DNA of 64,000 bases from Polycladomyces zharkentensis (GCF_016938855.1 NZ_JAFHAP010000011.1:124001-188000), one strand, 5' to 3'; positions 18,089 through 27,913 are shown, numbered from the stretch's first letter. The notes: generated from the sequence alone by a model not told the origin. Program-made: numbers and translations.

Positions 18089-18124
18089 AAAAAAACCCGG
18101 TACCCTGCAGGTTCCGGGTTTGCC
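18089..18124 (-). terminator. Terminator of the AHSA1 pseudogene
   Basis: Minus strand AAACCCGGAACC and GGTACCGGGTTT arms, followed by T residues, just past the old stop at 18134. Confidence 0.75.
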
Positions 18125-18133
18125 AGCTGTCCC

Positions 18134-18576
18134 CTAACCAAGTATCGTGGCCAGAACGTCGAGAATCTTAATCCATCCCGCCTTGGTGCGTTTGCGAAGT
18201 CCATCCAGTTCGGGTGCAATTCGTGGGTCAAGGTGAGTTCACACCCTTTCTCCAGCGGAATGATGTCGATGATTACGCGGCTGCTGTCGCCCACGTTCGC
18301 CACCCCCCCAAGTAAACACGAGGCGGCGGGGTCGCTCGATCTCAAGATACTCCCCGACGTGATCCATTTCCTGTCCTTGTCGACGCACAACGAAAGAGAA
18401 CGAGCCTCCCACGCGCGGATCGAGAGAGATGCGCACGACTTCTTCTTCGCGTTCAGGATGAGCAGGACCGAACATCCATTTGCCGATCATCACACCAGCC
18501 AAGCGTCGAAAACTTGCTCCGGCGATGCGCGAAAGCGACGGGTGACGCGTACATTGGCATTTGACTCAAAATTCAT
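18134..18576 (-). pseudogene. Frameshifted AHSA1/SRPBCC gene
   Basis: The start (AAAGGATG site, ATG 18576) and the end (KAGWIKILDVLATILG then TAG at 18134) are both recognisable as an AHSA1-type SRPBCC protein, but the frame changes three times. The first fragment, from MNFESNANVRVTRRFRASPE to DAWL, breaks near 18500. MIGKWMFGPAHPE...LVFTWGG then runs to a C7 run at about 18303-18309. VIIDIIPLEKGCELTLTHEL follows, and the frame shifts again near 18195 into RTKAGWIKILD. Complete domains with indels in simple runs point to recent loss or to sequencing errors. Confidence 0.8.
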
Positions 18577-18735
18577 CAGATCATCCTTTCTTGTGAACTG
18601 GAGCCGACACCATTCCCTTATCGTTAAGGTTGTGTACAGGACTTAAATTTATCCCCCAATCACTCCCGGTCCATTGGTGGTTGTCTGACGAACCGATAAA
18701 TGGCGGTTTACATTTTACAGAAATTGCTGCCTAAA

Positions 18736-18791
18736 AGCCCACGGCGCCCATAGGGAGTGCCTGTGGTACTTCAGCCGTGTGGAGTCTCAAA
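18736..18791 (+). repeat. IS200/IS605-type right-end relic
   Basis: AAGCCCACGGC and GCCGTGTGGAGTCTCAA are the arms and tail seen at the end of the element at 51950-52372 (CCCACGGC...GCCGTGTGGAGTGTCAA). Here the loop holds GGGAGTGCCTG, as at 2245. It sits in a 297-base gap and has no transposase. Confidence 0.45.
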
Positions 18792-18873
18792 TATATCTAC
18801 CCATCCCCCATGATAAACAATAAATAAAAGGAACCCTTGGATCATTCGATCTTGAAGGGCTTCATCCATGTCT

Positions 18874-19233
18874 TCAGTGAACGTTTCCTGTCTGATTTCG
18901 GTCCAGCTTTTTTTTGTATAAACATATAGCGATCACCCCTACCACAGCAAACAAAATGGAGGATATGGATAATACGCCATAAACGAAAATGGTGGACGGT
19001 TTTCCATCAAGCAAAGCAAGGAGAGCCGCACCTACACAACCAACCATCCCAAACAGAAAGTTGGGTGAAAACCCGATTAAGCTGGATTGTATCAACACAT
19101 CTTTCGTTTGCCGATCGGGAACCCACTTGGCATAGTAAAACCAGCCGACGAGGTAAACGAAGAAAAAAGCCTTAGCATCAATTTGCTGTAAAATGGGAAA
19201 ATGATGAGAGAAGCAACATAACAAACCAACCAC
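18874..19233 (-). CDS. Small membrane protein, possibly 5'-truncated
   Basis: An open frame of 119 codons with three or four hydrophobic stretches (FVYLVGWFYYAKWV, FLFGMVGCVGAALLALL, FAVVGVIAICLY), which is convincing for a membrane protein. I do not recognise the family. The only possible starts (GTG 19233 and nearby) lack a ribosome binding site, so the gene may have lost its beginning. Base composition is AT-richer than the surrounding core genes, as in the following EamA and AlaX genes. Confidence 0.45.
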   Translation of the reverse strand: MVGLLCCFSHHFPILQQIDAKAFFFVYLVGWFYYAKWVPDRQTKDVLIQSSLIGFSPNFLFGMVGCVGAALLALLDGKPSTIFVYGVLSISSILFAVVGVIAICLYKKKLDRNQTGNVH

Positions 19234-19347
19234 TATACAGCTATGTGGCTAAAAGTACAAAAAAATAAGCCCGATTCCTTTTATGAAAGTGAGAAACCTG
19301 CCTTTAGAAATAGAGTAATAAAAGAGCGGTTTTTGAGGAGGAATTTG

Positions 19348-20295
19348 ATGGCACAAAATCGCTGGTTTGCCAATTTAGTTTTGATCTTTATCGCTGTTGT
19401 CTGGGGTATCACATTTGTCCTAATTCAAGATGCTATAGAAACGTTGCCACCATTTGCATTTACGACTATTCGATTCATGATATCCTTTGTTATCCTTGCT
19501 ATTTATGTCCAATTCTTACCAAAGGAACGTTTTCGGTTTAAGGCCGTCAATTACTACAACTTGAAAGCAGGATTCTTCCCAGGCTTTTTTCTATTTTAAG
19601 GTTATGCTTTACAAACGTTAAGTTTAGTTTGGACCACGCCAGGGAAGGCAGGTTTTTTGACTGGTCTATCAGTTGCGATGGTACCGGTTTTGGCTTTTTT
19701 TATATTAAAGACAAAACCAAATCTCGGGGCCATTATCGGTGTATCACTTGCGACGGTAGGGCTGTATTTACTTGCGTTTATCAATTTATCGGAAATTAAC
19801 AAAGGGGATATCTTGGCGTTTCTAAATGCTATCGCCTTTGGATTACATATTGTTTATACAGATAAGTACTCAAATATCAATGAGCTTTTTCAACTGGTCA
19901 CGATTAAGTTTGGTACTGTCGCATTGTTAAGCGGGATCTGCAGCTTTCTGTTTGAAGATGTCAGTGAGGTATTCAATCCTTCCACCATATTAAATCCATC
20001 GGTTTTAACAGCATTACTTGTCTGTTCGCTACTTGCCACCGTTTTGGCTTATTTGGCTCAAACATATTTCCAGCGATATACCACACCGATCCAAGTTGCG
20101 TTAATCTTTGCGCTTGAACCTGTAGTTGCTGCAATCTCTGATTATTTTTGGAACGATGCCGTCTTAACAGGCCGTACCATTTTGGGGTGCATGTTGATTT
20201 TAATCGGGATGCTTTTGGCAGAAATCGATGTTGTCAAACTAATAAAGAAAACAGGGACAGAGAAAAAGGTGAAAAGTATTTCGGAGGGGAGTTAG
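19348..20295 (+). pseudogene. EamA transporter with in-frame nonsense codon
   Basis: A DMT/EamA carrier of about 315 codons. ATG 19348 follows GAGGAGG, and the frame reads MAQNRWFANLVLIFIAVVWG through the first helices. A TAA at 19597-19599 interrupts it after GFFPGFFLF; the same frame then continues without gap as GYALQTLSLVWTTPGKAGFL to 20295. In homologues this position is typically leucine, so a single T-to-A change in TTA would explain it. All ten helices are otherwise present. The second half has no good start of its own. Confidence 0.8.
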
Positions 20296-20406
20296 AAGGG
20301 GACTGTAACTTGTAATCCCATGCAGCTATTAATGTATAAACAGGTATGACGAAATACATGACGAACCCGCTGTTATTATTAAACTGTGAGACTAGGAGTG
20401 AGCCTC

Positions 20407-21123
20407 ATGACCAAAGAGTTATTTTTAGAAGATGCTTATCAACGAGAATGTAAAGCCCAAATTATCAAAAAAGACGGGAATGCTGTCATTCTTGATCAAA
20501 CTGTCTTTTACCCTACAGGTGGCGGGCAGGAGCACGACAAAGGAGTTCTTGTACAAGGCGATAATGTGTTTAGAGTCATCGAGGTAAAAAAAATAGATAA
20601 TCAAATATTGCATATATTGGATGATTCGGAAGGGATTGAAATCGGTCCAGTCACAGCCCGACTTGATTGGGAAAGACGTTATAAACTCATGCGCCATCAC
20701 TCGTTATTGCATGTATTGGCCGCTGTTGTTTATCGTAAATTTAACGCACTGGATTCTGGTAATCAAATTTATCCTGAACGAGCGAGAATTGATTTTCATG
20801 GACTACACGACCTAACTGAACAGGATATAGCAGACATTGTTGAGGAAACGAACCGCCTGTTGGATGAAGATCACCCCATCTATGCAAGTTATGTCACCCG
20901 AGAGGAAGCGGAAAAGTTGTCCAATGTGATCAAAGACGCCGTGTCCATGTTGCCTTCCACGATTAAGCGAGTTCGTTTATTGACCATCGAATCCGTCGAA
21001 ACGTACCCATGTGGTGGAACCCATGTCAAATCAACCAGAGAAATTGGGAAGATGGAAATAATAAAAGTAAAGAGTAGAGGAAAAGGACGAAAACGATTTG
21101 AAGTGTTTGCGAGAGATAAATAG
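20407..21123 (+). CDS. Alanyl-tRNA editing protein AlaX
   Basis: A free-standing trans-editing hydrolase that removes serine or glycine from mischarged tRNA-Ala. The 238-residue product matches the AlaX-M size. The zinc site is complete: H98 and H102 (HHSLLH) plus C202 and H206 (PCGGTH). FYPTGGGQ (residues 34-41), a signature of the AlaRS-related editing domain, is present. ATG 20407 follows TAGGAGTGAG. Its AT-rich codon use resembles the adjoining EamA pseudogene; both may have arrived together. Confidence 0.92.
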   Translation: MTKELFLEDAYQRECKAQIIKKDGNAVILDQTVFYPTGGGQEHDKGVLVQGDNVFRVIEVKKIDNQILHILDDSEGIEIGPVTARLDWERRYKLMRHHSLLHVLAAVVYRKFNALDSGNQIYPERARIDFHGLHDLTEQDIADIVEETNRLLDEDHPIYASYVTREEAEKLSNVIKDAVSMLPSTIKRVRLLTIESVETYPCGGTHVKSTREIGKMEIIKVKSRGKGRKRFEVFARDK

Positions 21124-21168
21124 GACAAAAATTGTGTTAAACAGTCCTGATTTGCCTGAATGAACACG

Positions 21169-21212
21169 AAATGACTTGAGGCGCCCTGAGTGGTATCTCA
21201 AGTCATTTTCTA
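21169..21212 (+). terminator. Terminator after alaX
   Basis: AAATGACTTGAG/CTCAAGTCATTT arms around a 19-base loop, followed by TCTATTT. Confidence 0.75.
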
Positions 21213-21363
21213 TTTATTGGGTAGATGGTACCAAATTCGAGCTTCGCGTTTCCCAAGTCATTTTTCCATTGGCTGGAGATATAGCCCCGAAATCGGTCTT
21301 CGCTCCCTCTACCCCAGTATGGGAATCATTGTTTTTTGAAAATTTCTATTAATGACCCCATTA

Positions 21364-21392
21364 TTGACATTTGAATAATCGGATAGTAATAT
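21364..21392 (+). promoter_or_regulatory. Promoter of the sulfur block
   Basis: TTGACA (21364-21369), 17 bases, TAATAT (21387-21392). About 165 bases of leader precede the TauE gene. I see no S-box or T-box in it. The rest of the 437-base gap (21213-21363) shows nothing I recognise. Confidence 0.65.
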
Positions 21393-21566
21393 GTGTTTCA
21401 ATAAACCCAGTAATTGTATCGGAATAAACAAATTTATATATAAGCCCGTGATCAGCCGGATCATGAAATTGAGAACAATGGACTCTTTTCCGTCATATCA
21501 TGCACTAGTCTTGAAATCCGACTATCCTGCTCAACATGATCAAATAACATCAGGAGGAAGATGGGT

Positions 21567-22445
21567 ATGCAGAGATTGATTGTCCTGGCATTGATCGGGT
21601 TTGCTGCACAGCTGGTTGACGGTGCATTGGGGATGGCTTACGGCGTCACTTCCACATCCCTGTTGTTTTTGTTTGGGATCGCCCCTTCGGTAGCCTCCGC
21701 CTCTGTTCACATGGCGGAAGTGATCACCACGGCTGCTTCGGGTGTCGCTCATATTCGGTTCGGCAATGTGGATCGGGCGGTCGTCATTCGTTTAATTATT
21801 CCAGGTTCGATCGGTGCATTTATCGGTGCCTGTTTCCTCAGCAACTTACCGGGTGATCTGGTAAAACCGTACATTGCCGCTTTTCTGTTTATTCTGGGTT
21901 TTTACGTACTCGGACGGTTTTTGCTCGGAAACGGTACTGAGCGGAAAGAGAGAAACATTTCCAAGCGGTTTCTCACCCCGTTGGGCTTGATTGCAGGGTT
22001 CGTCGATTCCACCGGTGGCGGGGGATGGGGACCGCTTACGACACCGATCCTGCTCAGCCGGAAAGGGTTGGAACCCAGAACGGTGGTGGGGTCGGTTGAT
22101 ACGAGCGAATTCGCGATCGCCGTTTCCGCCACTCTCGGCTTTCTGATCTCCATGGGCTGGTCCAATATGAACTGGACATGGGTCGCGGCGCTGATGATCG
22201 GCGGAATCTTCGCCGCACCCATCGCCGCTTGGCTGGTTCGGATCATTCCTTCCCACCTGTTGGGCGTTTTGGTCGGGGGATTGATCATCATCACCAATGC
22301 CAAGACCTTGTTGAAGAGTCTGGAATGGATTCCTGCCACTTGGCATGTTGCCATCTACGGTGCATTGAGTCTGTTGTGGGCGGGAAGCATCCTGCTGGTC
22401 GTGTTGCGAAGGTTGGGACAAAAAAGGGTACCCCTGTCGGAATGA
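21567..22445 (+). CDS. TauE/SafE-family sulfite or sulfonate exporter
   Basis: A 292-residue membrane protein of the TauE/SafE (DUF81) family with eight to nine helices, thought to move sulfite or organosulfur anions. The two family repeats begin AQLVDGALGMAYGVTSTSLL (near residue 14) and AGFVDSTGGGGWGP (near residue 150). ATG 21567 is preferred because AGGAGG lies nine bases upstream; ATG 21561 is only three bases from it. Position upstream of a YezD-like gene and ssuADCB supports a role in sulfite or sulfonate handling. Confidence 0.85.
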   Translation: MQRLIVLALIGFAAQLVDGALGMAYGVTSTSLLFLFGIAPSVASASVHMAEVITTAASGVAHIRFGNVDRAVVIRLIIPGSIGAFIGACFLSNLPGDLVKPYIAAFLFILGFYVLGRFLLGNGTERKERNISKRFLTPLGLIAGFVDSTGGGGWGPLTTPILLSRKGLEPRTVVGSVDTSEFAIAVSATLGFLISMGWSNMNWTWVAALMIGGIFAAPIAAWLVRIIPSHLLGVLVGGLIIITNAKTLLKSLEWIPATWHVAIYGALSLLWAGSILLVVLRRLGQKRVPLSE

Positions 22446-22449
22446 AGTC

Positions 22450-22555
22450 TGGGGGGTGACCATTTTCCCACCAGCTTCGTGAAATGGGATTGCGGGAAAA
22501 TAGCAATCCCATTGTCGCGGGCGTAGACGGTTTCCAATGAAATTTGTCCATACTT
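22450..22555. repeat. Family-B repeat (copy B4) with perfect hairpin
   Basis: GGTGACCATTTTCCC and GGGAAAATAGC arms, plus a perfect AATGGGATTGC/GCAATCCCATT hairpin (22483-22513). The end, GACGGTTTCCAATGAAATTTG, matches copy B5 at 32920-32948. It lies between the TauE and YezD-like genes. Confidence 0.5.
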
Positions 22556-22592
22556 GTTTCGTTCGACTCCCGGAAAGGAGGCTTCATACCAG

Positions 22593-22781
22593 ATGAATCC
22601 GTCTTCCGAACAGGTTGAACGCATTCTCAAAGCGTTGGAAGGGATGCAGTACGGCTCCGTAGTGATCACCGTCCACGACTCACAGATCGTTCAGATCGAC
22701 AGAACCGAGAAATATCGCATCCCCCTGGAAAAGTCTCCCCGAGCGGCAAGCCGATCGGGGAAAGGGCAGCAACAGCAGTAG
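22593..22781 (+). CDS. YezD-like small protein (DUF2292)
   Basis: A 62-residue protein of the DUF2292/YezD family, small cytoplasmic proteins that often accompany sulfur assimilation and sulfonate genes. Its core, ILKALEGMQYGSVVITVHD followed by SQIVQIDRTEKYR, is the conserved motif. The AAGGAGG site is 11 bases from ATG 22593, rather far but the only one. It stands between TauE and ssuA, which fits the sulfur context; molecular function is unknown. Confidence 0.82.
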   Translation: MNPSSEQVERILKALEGMQYGSVVITVHDSQIVQIDRTEKYRIPLEKSPRAASRSGKGQQQQ

Positions 22782-22820
22782 CGAAAGTGTGATCAATATC
22801 AGGCCGACCGGACAACCGGA

Positions 22821-22861
22821 GGCTCCATTCCCCCGAAATCGGGGGGAGTGGGGCCTTTTTT
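22821..22861 (+). terminator. Strong hairpin with T-tail before ssuA
   Basis: GGCTCCATTCCCCC/GGGGGGAGTGGGGCC arms followed by six T. It separates the TauE-YezD unit from ssuA 28 bases later, so it either ends the first unit or attenuates transcription into the ssu genes. Confidence 0.8.
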
Positions 22862-22889
22862 GCTTATCATGCGAACGAGGTGATGGGGA

Positions 22890-23903
22890 ATGTCAGGCTT
22901 TTTCAAAAGGAAACGGATGATCAAAATGGTGATTGCTTTCACTGTTTCCTTGCTGGTTGGAGGGGTGTTGGGTGGGTGTAGTGCAGGTGCCTCTGAAGCC
23001 GATGGAAAGGTGGTGCGGATCGGTTACCAGAAGTTCGGCACCCTCAGCATCCTGAAAGCGCGCGGAACCCTGGAGAAGCGATTGAAATCCAGGGGGGTCA
23101 AGGTGGAGTGGGTTCATTTTCCCGCCGGTCCGCAGCTCTTGGAGGCGATGAATGTCGGCAGTATCGATATCGGGCATACGGGCAATACACCGCCGATTTT
23201 CGCCCAAGCAGCGAAGACGCCGCTGGTGTATGTCGGTGCCGGAACGCCCAAACCCGAGAATGAAGCCATCGTGGTGCCCAAGGATTCCCCGATCAAGAGT
23301 GTCAAGGATCTGAAAGGGAAGAAAGTGGCCCTGAACAAAGGCTCCAATGTGCACGATCTCTTGTTGCAAGCATTGGACAAGGCGGGCTTAAAGTATGAGG
23401 ACATTCAACCTGTCTATCTTCCCCCGGCAGATGCCAGAGCGGCCTTTACCAGAAAAAGCATGGATGCTTGGGTGATTTGGGATCCCTATTATTCTGCGGC
23501 GGAGAAGGAGCTGGGTGCCCGAACGATCACCGACGGTCGCGGATACACGACCAACCGGGAATTCATACTCGCCTCCGATGCCTACGCAAAGGAACACGGA
23601 GACATCGTCCGCATCATTTTGGACGAAGTGAAGAAAACAACGGATTGGTTCAACCAACATCCCGATGATACGGCGAAACTGCTCTCCAAGCAGATCGGGA
23701 TGGACGCGGAAGCGGTGAAGAAGGCCATTACACGATCGAAATACGGGCTGGAACCGATCGACGAAAGTATCATTCGGGAACAGCAGCGGATCGCAGATGA
23801 CTTTTATCAAGTGGGTTTGATCCCCGAAAGAATACAGGTCGAAAAAGCGATCTGGGACGGTAACCGGGTCAAAACCAAACAGGAAAGGACGGAAAGACGA
23901 TGA
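22890..23903 (+). CDS. ssuA: Aliphatic sulfonate ABC transporter, binding lipoprotein
   Basis: A 337-residue solute-binding protein for alkanesulfonates, anchored by lipid. The signal sequence ends in the lipobox VLGGC (cysteine near residue 29). The mature part begins [18 protein letters not shown] and contains [20 protein letters not shown] and [13 protein letters not shown], all typical of SsuA. The start ATG 22890 follows GCGAACGAGGTG. It overlaps ssuD by four bases (ATGA). Confidence 0.92.
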   Translation: MSGFFKRKRMIKMVIAFTVSLLVGGVLGGCSAGASEADGKVVRIGYQKFGTLSILKARGTLEKRLKSRGVKVEWVHFPAGPQLLEAMNVGSIDIGHTGNTPPIFAQAAKTPLVYVGAGTPKPENEAIVVPKDSPIKSVKDLKGKKVALNKGSNVHDLLLQALDKAGLKYEDIQPVYLPPADARAAFTRKSMDAWVIWDPYYSAAEKELGARTITDGRGYTTNREFILASDAYAKEHGDIVRIILDEVKKTTDWFNQHPDDTAKLLSKQIGMDAEAVKKAITRSKYGLEPIDESIIREQQRIADDFYQVGLIPERIQVEKAIWDGNRVKTKQERTERR

Positions 23904-25081
23904 ACATCTTTTGGTTTATTCCCACTCACGGAGATGGCCGTTACCTGGGGACCGCAAAGGGTGGGCGTGCCGTCGATTATTCTTATATGAAACAACTGGC
24001 CCAGGCGGTGGACCACCTGGGATACGAAGGTGCGCTTCTGCCCACGGGGCGTTCCTGCGAAGACGCGTGGGTGGTGGCTTCTTCTCTGTTGTCCGTCACC
24101 CGGCGCATGCGTTTTCTGGTCGCAGTCCGACCCGGCTTGATGTCCCCGTCTGCAGCGGCGCGCATGGCCGCCACCTTTGACCGTCTGTCCGGGGGGCGTC
24201 TGCTCGTCAACGTGGTGACGGGAGGTGATCCTGTCGAATTGGCGGGGGACGGCATTCACCTGGATCATGATACGCGTTATGAACTGACCGACGAATTCCT
24301 GACTGTCTGGCGGGAAGAGATGCAGGGCAAAGAGGTCGTGTTCCGAGGGCGTCATCTGGATATCCGGGGCGGCAAATTGCTTTTCCCGCCGGTACAAACC
24401 CCTTATCCCCCCCTGTACTTCGGCGGGTCTTCCCCGGCGGCATTAAAAGTGGCGGCCAAACATGTGGATGTCTACCTCACTTGGGGTGAACCGCCGGCCC
24501 AAGTGGCTCAAAAGATTGAACAAGTTCGCAAACTGGCCGAAGAACAGGGAAGAACGTTACGTTTCGGAATCCGCCTGCACGTGATCGTCCGGGAAACGGA
24601 ACAGGAAGCCTGGGATGCCGCCAACCGTTTGATCCGGTATGTGGATGACAAAGTGATCCAAGCATCGAAACGGGTCCTTTCCCGATACGATTCCGTCGGA
24701 CAGCAGCGCATGTCGCAACTGAACGGGTTCACGAGAACGAATTTGGAGGTGAGTCCCAATCTGTGGGCCGGAGTCGGTCTGGTTCGGGGCGGCGCCGGCA
24801 CCGCGCTCGTCGGTGATCCGCGTACGGTGGCCGAACGGATGAGGGAATATGCCGCATTGGGAATCGATACGTTTATTTTGTCGGGTTACCCTCATTTGGA
24901 AGAGGCTTACCGGGTGGCGGAACTGCTCTTCCCGGAATTGCCCCTTCAGAATGTCCCTTCCGTCCCGAAGCAACATATCCTCAGCCCGTTCGGGGAAATC
25001 GTCGCCAACGATCACTTTCCAAAAGAGCGGAAAGGAGTGGTTGCCGATGATCTGCGGCTTTCAACTGCGGAAAACGGTTAA
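23900..25081 (+). CDS. ssuD: FMNH2-dependent alkanesulfonate monooxygenase
   Basis: A luciferase-like flavin-dependent monooxygenase (393 residues) that desulfonates alkanesulfonates to aldehyde and sulfite. Features are [17 protein letters not shown] at the N-terminus, the SsuD-type [19 protein letters not shown] and [15 protein letters not shown] (residues ~90-115), and [13 protein letters not shown] near residue 173. The C-terminus is slightly extended. ATG overlaps the ssuA stop. No partner flavin reductase (ssuE) is in the window, so one must be supplied from elsewhere. Confidence 0.93.
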   Translation: MNIFWFIPTHGDGRYLGTAKGGRAVDYSYMKQLAQAVDHLGYEGALLPTGRSCEDAWVVASSLLSVTRRMRFLVAVRPGLMSPSAAARMAATFDRLSGGRLLVNVVTGGDPVELAGDGIHLDHDTRYELTDEFLTVWREEMQGKEVVFRGRHLDIRGGKLLFPPVQTPYPPLYFGGSSPAALKVAAKHVDVYLTWGEPPAQVAQKIEQVRKLAEEQGRTLRFGIRLHVIVRETEQEAWDAANRLIRYVDDKVIQASKRVLSRYDSVGQQRMSQLNGFTRTNLEVSPNLWAGVGLVRGGAGTALVGDPRTVAERMREYAALGIDTFILSGYPHLEEAYRVAELLFPELPLQNVPSVPKQHILSPFGEIVANDHFPKERKGVVADDLRLSTAENG

Positions 25082-25823
25082 ACCGTTGATTCCCTGGAGT
25101 GTCCCCATCGTACTGGTGATGGTGTGGCAATTGCTGGGGAATATCGGCTGGATTTCCACGCGAACACTGCCTCAGCCGACCGATGTCGTACTGGCGGCCA
25201 TTCGCCTGACCGAATCAGGTGAACTGTTTCGGTATATCGGGGACAGTACCTCCCGGGCATTGTGGGGGTTGGCGATTGGGGGCAGCATTGGATTGGTTTT
25301 GGGCTTTTTGAACGGTCTTTTTCCTGTCGCGGAGCGGCTGTTGGACACCACTGTCCAGATGCTCCGCAATATCCCGCATCTTGCCTTGATTCCGCTGGCG
25401 ATTTTGTGGTTCGGCATCGGGGAGGAAGTCAAACTGTTTCTCGTTGCGCTGGGTGTGTTTTTCCCGATTTACCTGAACACTTTTCACGGGATCCGTTCTG
25501 TCGATCCGGGACTCGTCGAAATGGGGAAAGTTTACGGCCTTCGGGGGTGGATGCTCTTTCGGAAGGTGATGTTGCCGGGGGCAATGCCCTCCATTCTGGT
25601 GGGGTTAAGGTATTCCCTCGGGATCATGTGGTTGACCCTGATCGTGGCAGAAACCGTCTCTTCCGACACCGGCATCGGGTATATGGCGATGAATGCTCGG
25701 GAGTTTATGCAGATGGACGTGGTGGTGTTGAGCATTTTGCTGTACGCATTACTCGGCAAGCTGGCCGATGTGCTGGCCAAGGGTCTGGAGCGCCGTTGCC
25801 TGCGGTGGCGGGTCAGCCGATAA
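25047..25823 (+). CDS. ssuC: Sulfonate ABC transporter permease
   Basis: A 258-residue inner membrane permease with six predicted helices. The cytoplasmic coupling loop is [20 protein letters not shown] (residues ~155-174), in the place of the EAA motif, and [15 protein letters not shown] is typical of the SsuC/TauC branch. ATG 25047, preceded by AAAGGAG, starts inside the end of ssuD (35-base overlap); longer upstream frames are shadows. It works with SsuA and SsuB. Confidence 0.92.
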   Translation: MICGFQLRKTVKPLIPWSVPIVLVMVWQLLGNIGWISTRTLPQPTDVVLAAIRLTESGELFRYIGDSTSRALWGLAIGGSIGLVLGFLNGLFPVAERLLDTTVQMLRNIPHLALIPLAILWFGIGEEVKLFLVALGVFFPIYLNTFHGIRSVDPGLVEMGKVYGLRGWMLFRKVMLPGAMPSILVGLRYSLGIMWLTLIVAETVSSDTGIGYMAMNAREFMQMDVVVLSILLYALLGKLADVLAKGLERRCLRWRVSR

Positions 25824-25848
25824 CAGAGGGAGAGGGGAGTGTCTGCCG

Positions 25849-26616
25849 ATGGCGAAAATGGTTTCAGGTGCCCGACTGGAGATCGACGGATTGCAAAAGC
25901 GATTCGGTGATCGTCTGGTTTTGCGTCATATCCACCTCCATATAAAGTCGGGTGAATTCGTGGCCATCGTCGGAAGATCCGGGTGCGGGAAGAGTACCTT
26001 GTTGCGCCTGATTGCGGGATTGGAAACACCGACGGTCGGGGTGGTCGCGATGGACGGTGAACCCGTTCGGGGCTTGAACCCGTCCGCACGGGTGATGTTT
26101 CAAGAGCATCGTCTCCTGCCGTGGTTAACGGTAGCGGACAACGTGGCATTGGGAGTGTCACAAAATCGGGAGGAAGTGGAGAAGCGGACAGCAGAAGCGC
26201 TCCGTCAAGTGGGACTGGCCCAATACGGCGGGGAATGGCCTGCCGTACTGTCCGGCGGTCAACGTCAACGAGTTGCCCTGGCCCGGGCGTTGGTCAGCCG
26301 TCCGCGGTTGCTGTTGCTGGATGAACCTTTGGGCGCGTTGGATGCACTGACGAAGATTGAAATGCAGCAGCTGATCGAGCAGTTGTGGCAGGAGCAGGGA
26401 TTTACCACCCTGTTGGTCACCCACGATGTGGAAGAAGCGGTGGCGCTGGCCGATCGGGTGGTGTTGCTGGAAGATGGCAGAATCGTGATGGATTTGCCGA
26501 TTGTGCTTCCGAGACCGCGACGCCGGGGCAGTGCCAAGTTCGCTTCGCTGGTCGGCAAGATTCTGGATCGGATCATGAAGACGGCGGACACCGTCCGCCA
26601 TTCAAACCAAGGGTGA
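25849..26616 (+). CDS. ssuB: Sulfonate ABC transporter ATPase
   Basis: A 255-residue nucleotide-binding subunit. Walker A is GRSGCGKST (42-50), the signature is [15 protein letters not shown] (134 on), Walker B is LLLLDEP (155-160 region) and the switch histidine is in [13 protein letters not shown] 25849 follows AGAGGGGAG; an upstream in-frame ATG at 25768 lies in ssuC and is not used. It is the last gene of ssuA-D-C-B; the Bacillus subtilis order is ssuB-A-C-D. Confidence 0.93.
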   Translation: MAKMVSGARLEIDGLQKRFGDRLVLRHIHLHIKSGEFVAIVGRSGCGKSTLLRLIAGLETPTVGVVAMDGEPVRGLNPSARVMFQEHRLLPWLTVADNVALGVSQNREEVEKRTAEALRQVGLAQYGGEWPAVLSGGQRQRVALARALVSRPRLLLLDEPLGALDALTKIEMQQLIEQLWQEQGFTTLLVTHDVEEAVALADRVVLLEDGRIVMDLPIVLPRPRRRGSAKFASLVGKILDRIMKTADTVRHSNQG

Positions 26617-26622
26617 GCGCGT

Positions 26623-26660
26623 GAACACCGCCTCCGTAAATGCGGAGGCTTGTTCTTTTT
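26623..26660 (+). terminator. Terminator after ssuB
   Basis: GAACACCGCCTCCG/CGGAGGCTTGTTC arms followed by TTTTT. Confidence 0.85.
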
Positions 26661-26747
26661 CGGTAAAATGAAACGATAGATATATTGATGAGGCACGATC
26701 TATATATCCCGATTTTAAATACTCATGGTATGCTTGCAACAATAAGC

Positions 26748-26963
26748 TCACAATTCTTTGAGATGTATTTCCGGATCAGGTGCATTGTATGTATTACCAT
26801 CTAAAAGACCCGCTATGGCGATACCTCCCGAAATCCCCGATAATGAGTAGAAAAATGCCCCAGGGCGAGCATCTCTGACGGTTCTGATAAGCTCTGGTAT
26901 CATATCACTGGGATCAGCTTTTGCAAGTTGATTGAACCGATTTTCTTGATAAGAGGAAGTATA
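26748..26963 (-). pseudogene. C-terminal gene fragment, family unknown
   Basis: In the 410-base gap after ssuB the minus strand holds an open frame ending at TGA 26748 with protein-like composition: NRFNQLAKADPSDMIPELIR, then TVRDARPGAFFYSLSGISGG, ending EIHLKEL. It has no start, and an in-frame stop (26964) cuts it off upstream. I do not recognise the family. It looks like the surviving tail of a deleted gene. Confidence 0.45.
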
Positions 26964-27026
26964 TCAGGAAATGCTTTTGGCCGGCTGTAAGATGAAAAAA
27001 TGGAAATCCAACAAAGGAGGAGCCGT

Positions 27027-27884
27027 ATGAAACTGAGAGTGTCAGCAGTCCAATATGATCTTCATACAATCCGATCATTTGAAGATTTCGCCAAGCAATC
27101 GGAGCATTATATTAAAACAGCAGAGGAGTTTGGCGCTGAGTTTGTATTATTCCCCGAGTTTTTTACGACTCAATTGATGTCCATTGGTGACAAAAAAGGA
27201 AATGCATTAACAATCAATGATTTACCCGATTTTACAGAGCAGTATCGGGATTTGTTTTCATCCTTGGCGAAACAAACGAATATGCACATTATTGGAGGAA
27301 CCCATGTCATCCGCAAAGGAGACCGGTTATACAACGTTGCTCATTTGTTCTATCCGGATGGAAGGATTGCGGAACAACCAAAGCTTCATATCACGCCAAC
27401 GGAAGTGAAGGAATGGAAAATGACTCCCGGCGAAAGCCTGCAGGTATTTGCGACCGATAAGGGAACAATCGCCATCTTAACCTGCTATGACATCGAATTT
27501 CCGGAAATCGTTCGAATGGCCAAAGCCAGGGGAGCTGATGTAATTTTCTGTCCATCTTGTACCGATGATCGTCATGGGTTCCATCGTGTCCGTTACTCCT
27601 GCCATGCAAGAGCGGTGGAAAACCAAGTCTATGTCGTAACCACGGGAACGGTAGGTTCCCTTCCCACGGTTGACTTTATGCGGGCGAATTTTGGACAAGC
27701 GGCGATTATTACGCCAAACGATATTCCGTTCCCTCCCCGGGGCATCTTGGCGGAAGGAGAAATCAATGATGATATGATTGTAACGGCTGATCTCGATTTG
27801 GAACTGTTATATCAGGTTCGTGAAAGTGGTTCCGTCACCACGTGGCGTGATCGGCGTACGGATCTCTATCCGGATTGGAAATAA
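27027..27884 (+). CDS. Nitrilase-superfamily carbon-nitrogen hydrolase
   Basis: A 285-residue amidase-type enzyme with the Glu-Lys-Cys triad: E44 (LFPEFF), K119 (PKLHIT) and C153 (LTCYDIEFPE). It should hydrolyse a small amide or N-carbamoyl compound in the cytoplasm; the exact substrate is unknown. ATG 27027 has AAAGGAGGAG upstream. It is followed after 29 bases by a GNAT acetyltransferase. In several Bacillales these two domains form one fused protein, so the pair probably acts together. Confidence 0.9.
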   Translation: MKLRVSAVQYDLHTIRSFEDFAKQSEHYIKTAEEFGAEFVLFPEFFTTQLMSIGDKKGNALTINDLPDFTEQYRDLFSSLAKQTNMHIIGGTHVIRKGDRLYNVAHLFYPDGRIAEQPKLHITPTEVKEWKMTPGESLQVFATDKGTIAILTCYDIEFPEIVRMAKARGADVIFCPSCTDDRHGFHRVRYSCHARAVENQVYVVTTGTVGSLPTVDFMRANFGQAAIITPNDIPFPPRGILAEGEINDDMIVTADLDLELLYQVRESGSVTTWRDRRTDLYPDWK

Positions 27885-27913
27885 GAAGATTTGGCTAAAA
27901 AGGAGGGAAAAGA

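Noticed and set aside
22800..22862. GGACAACCGG before the ssuA hairpin, reminiscent of an S-box fragment
   Set aside because: The rest of the SAM-I consensus is missing; only the terminator-like hairpin is real.
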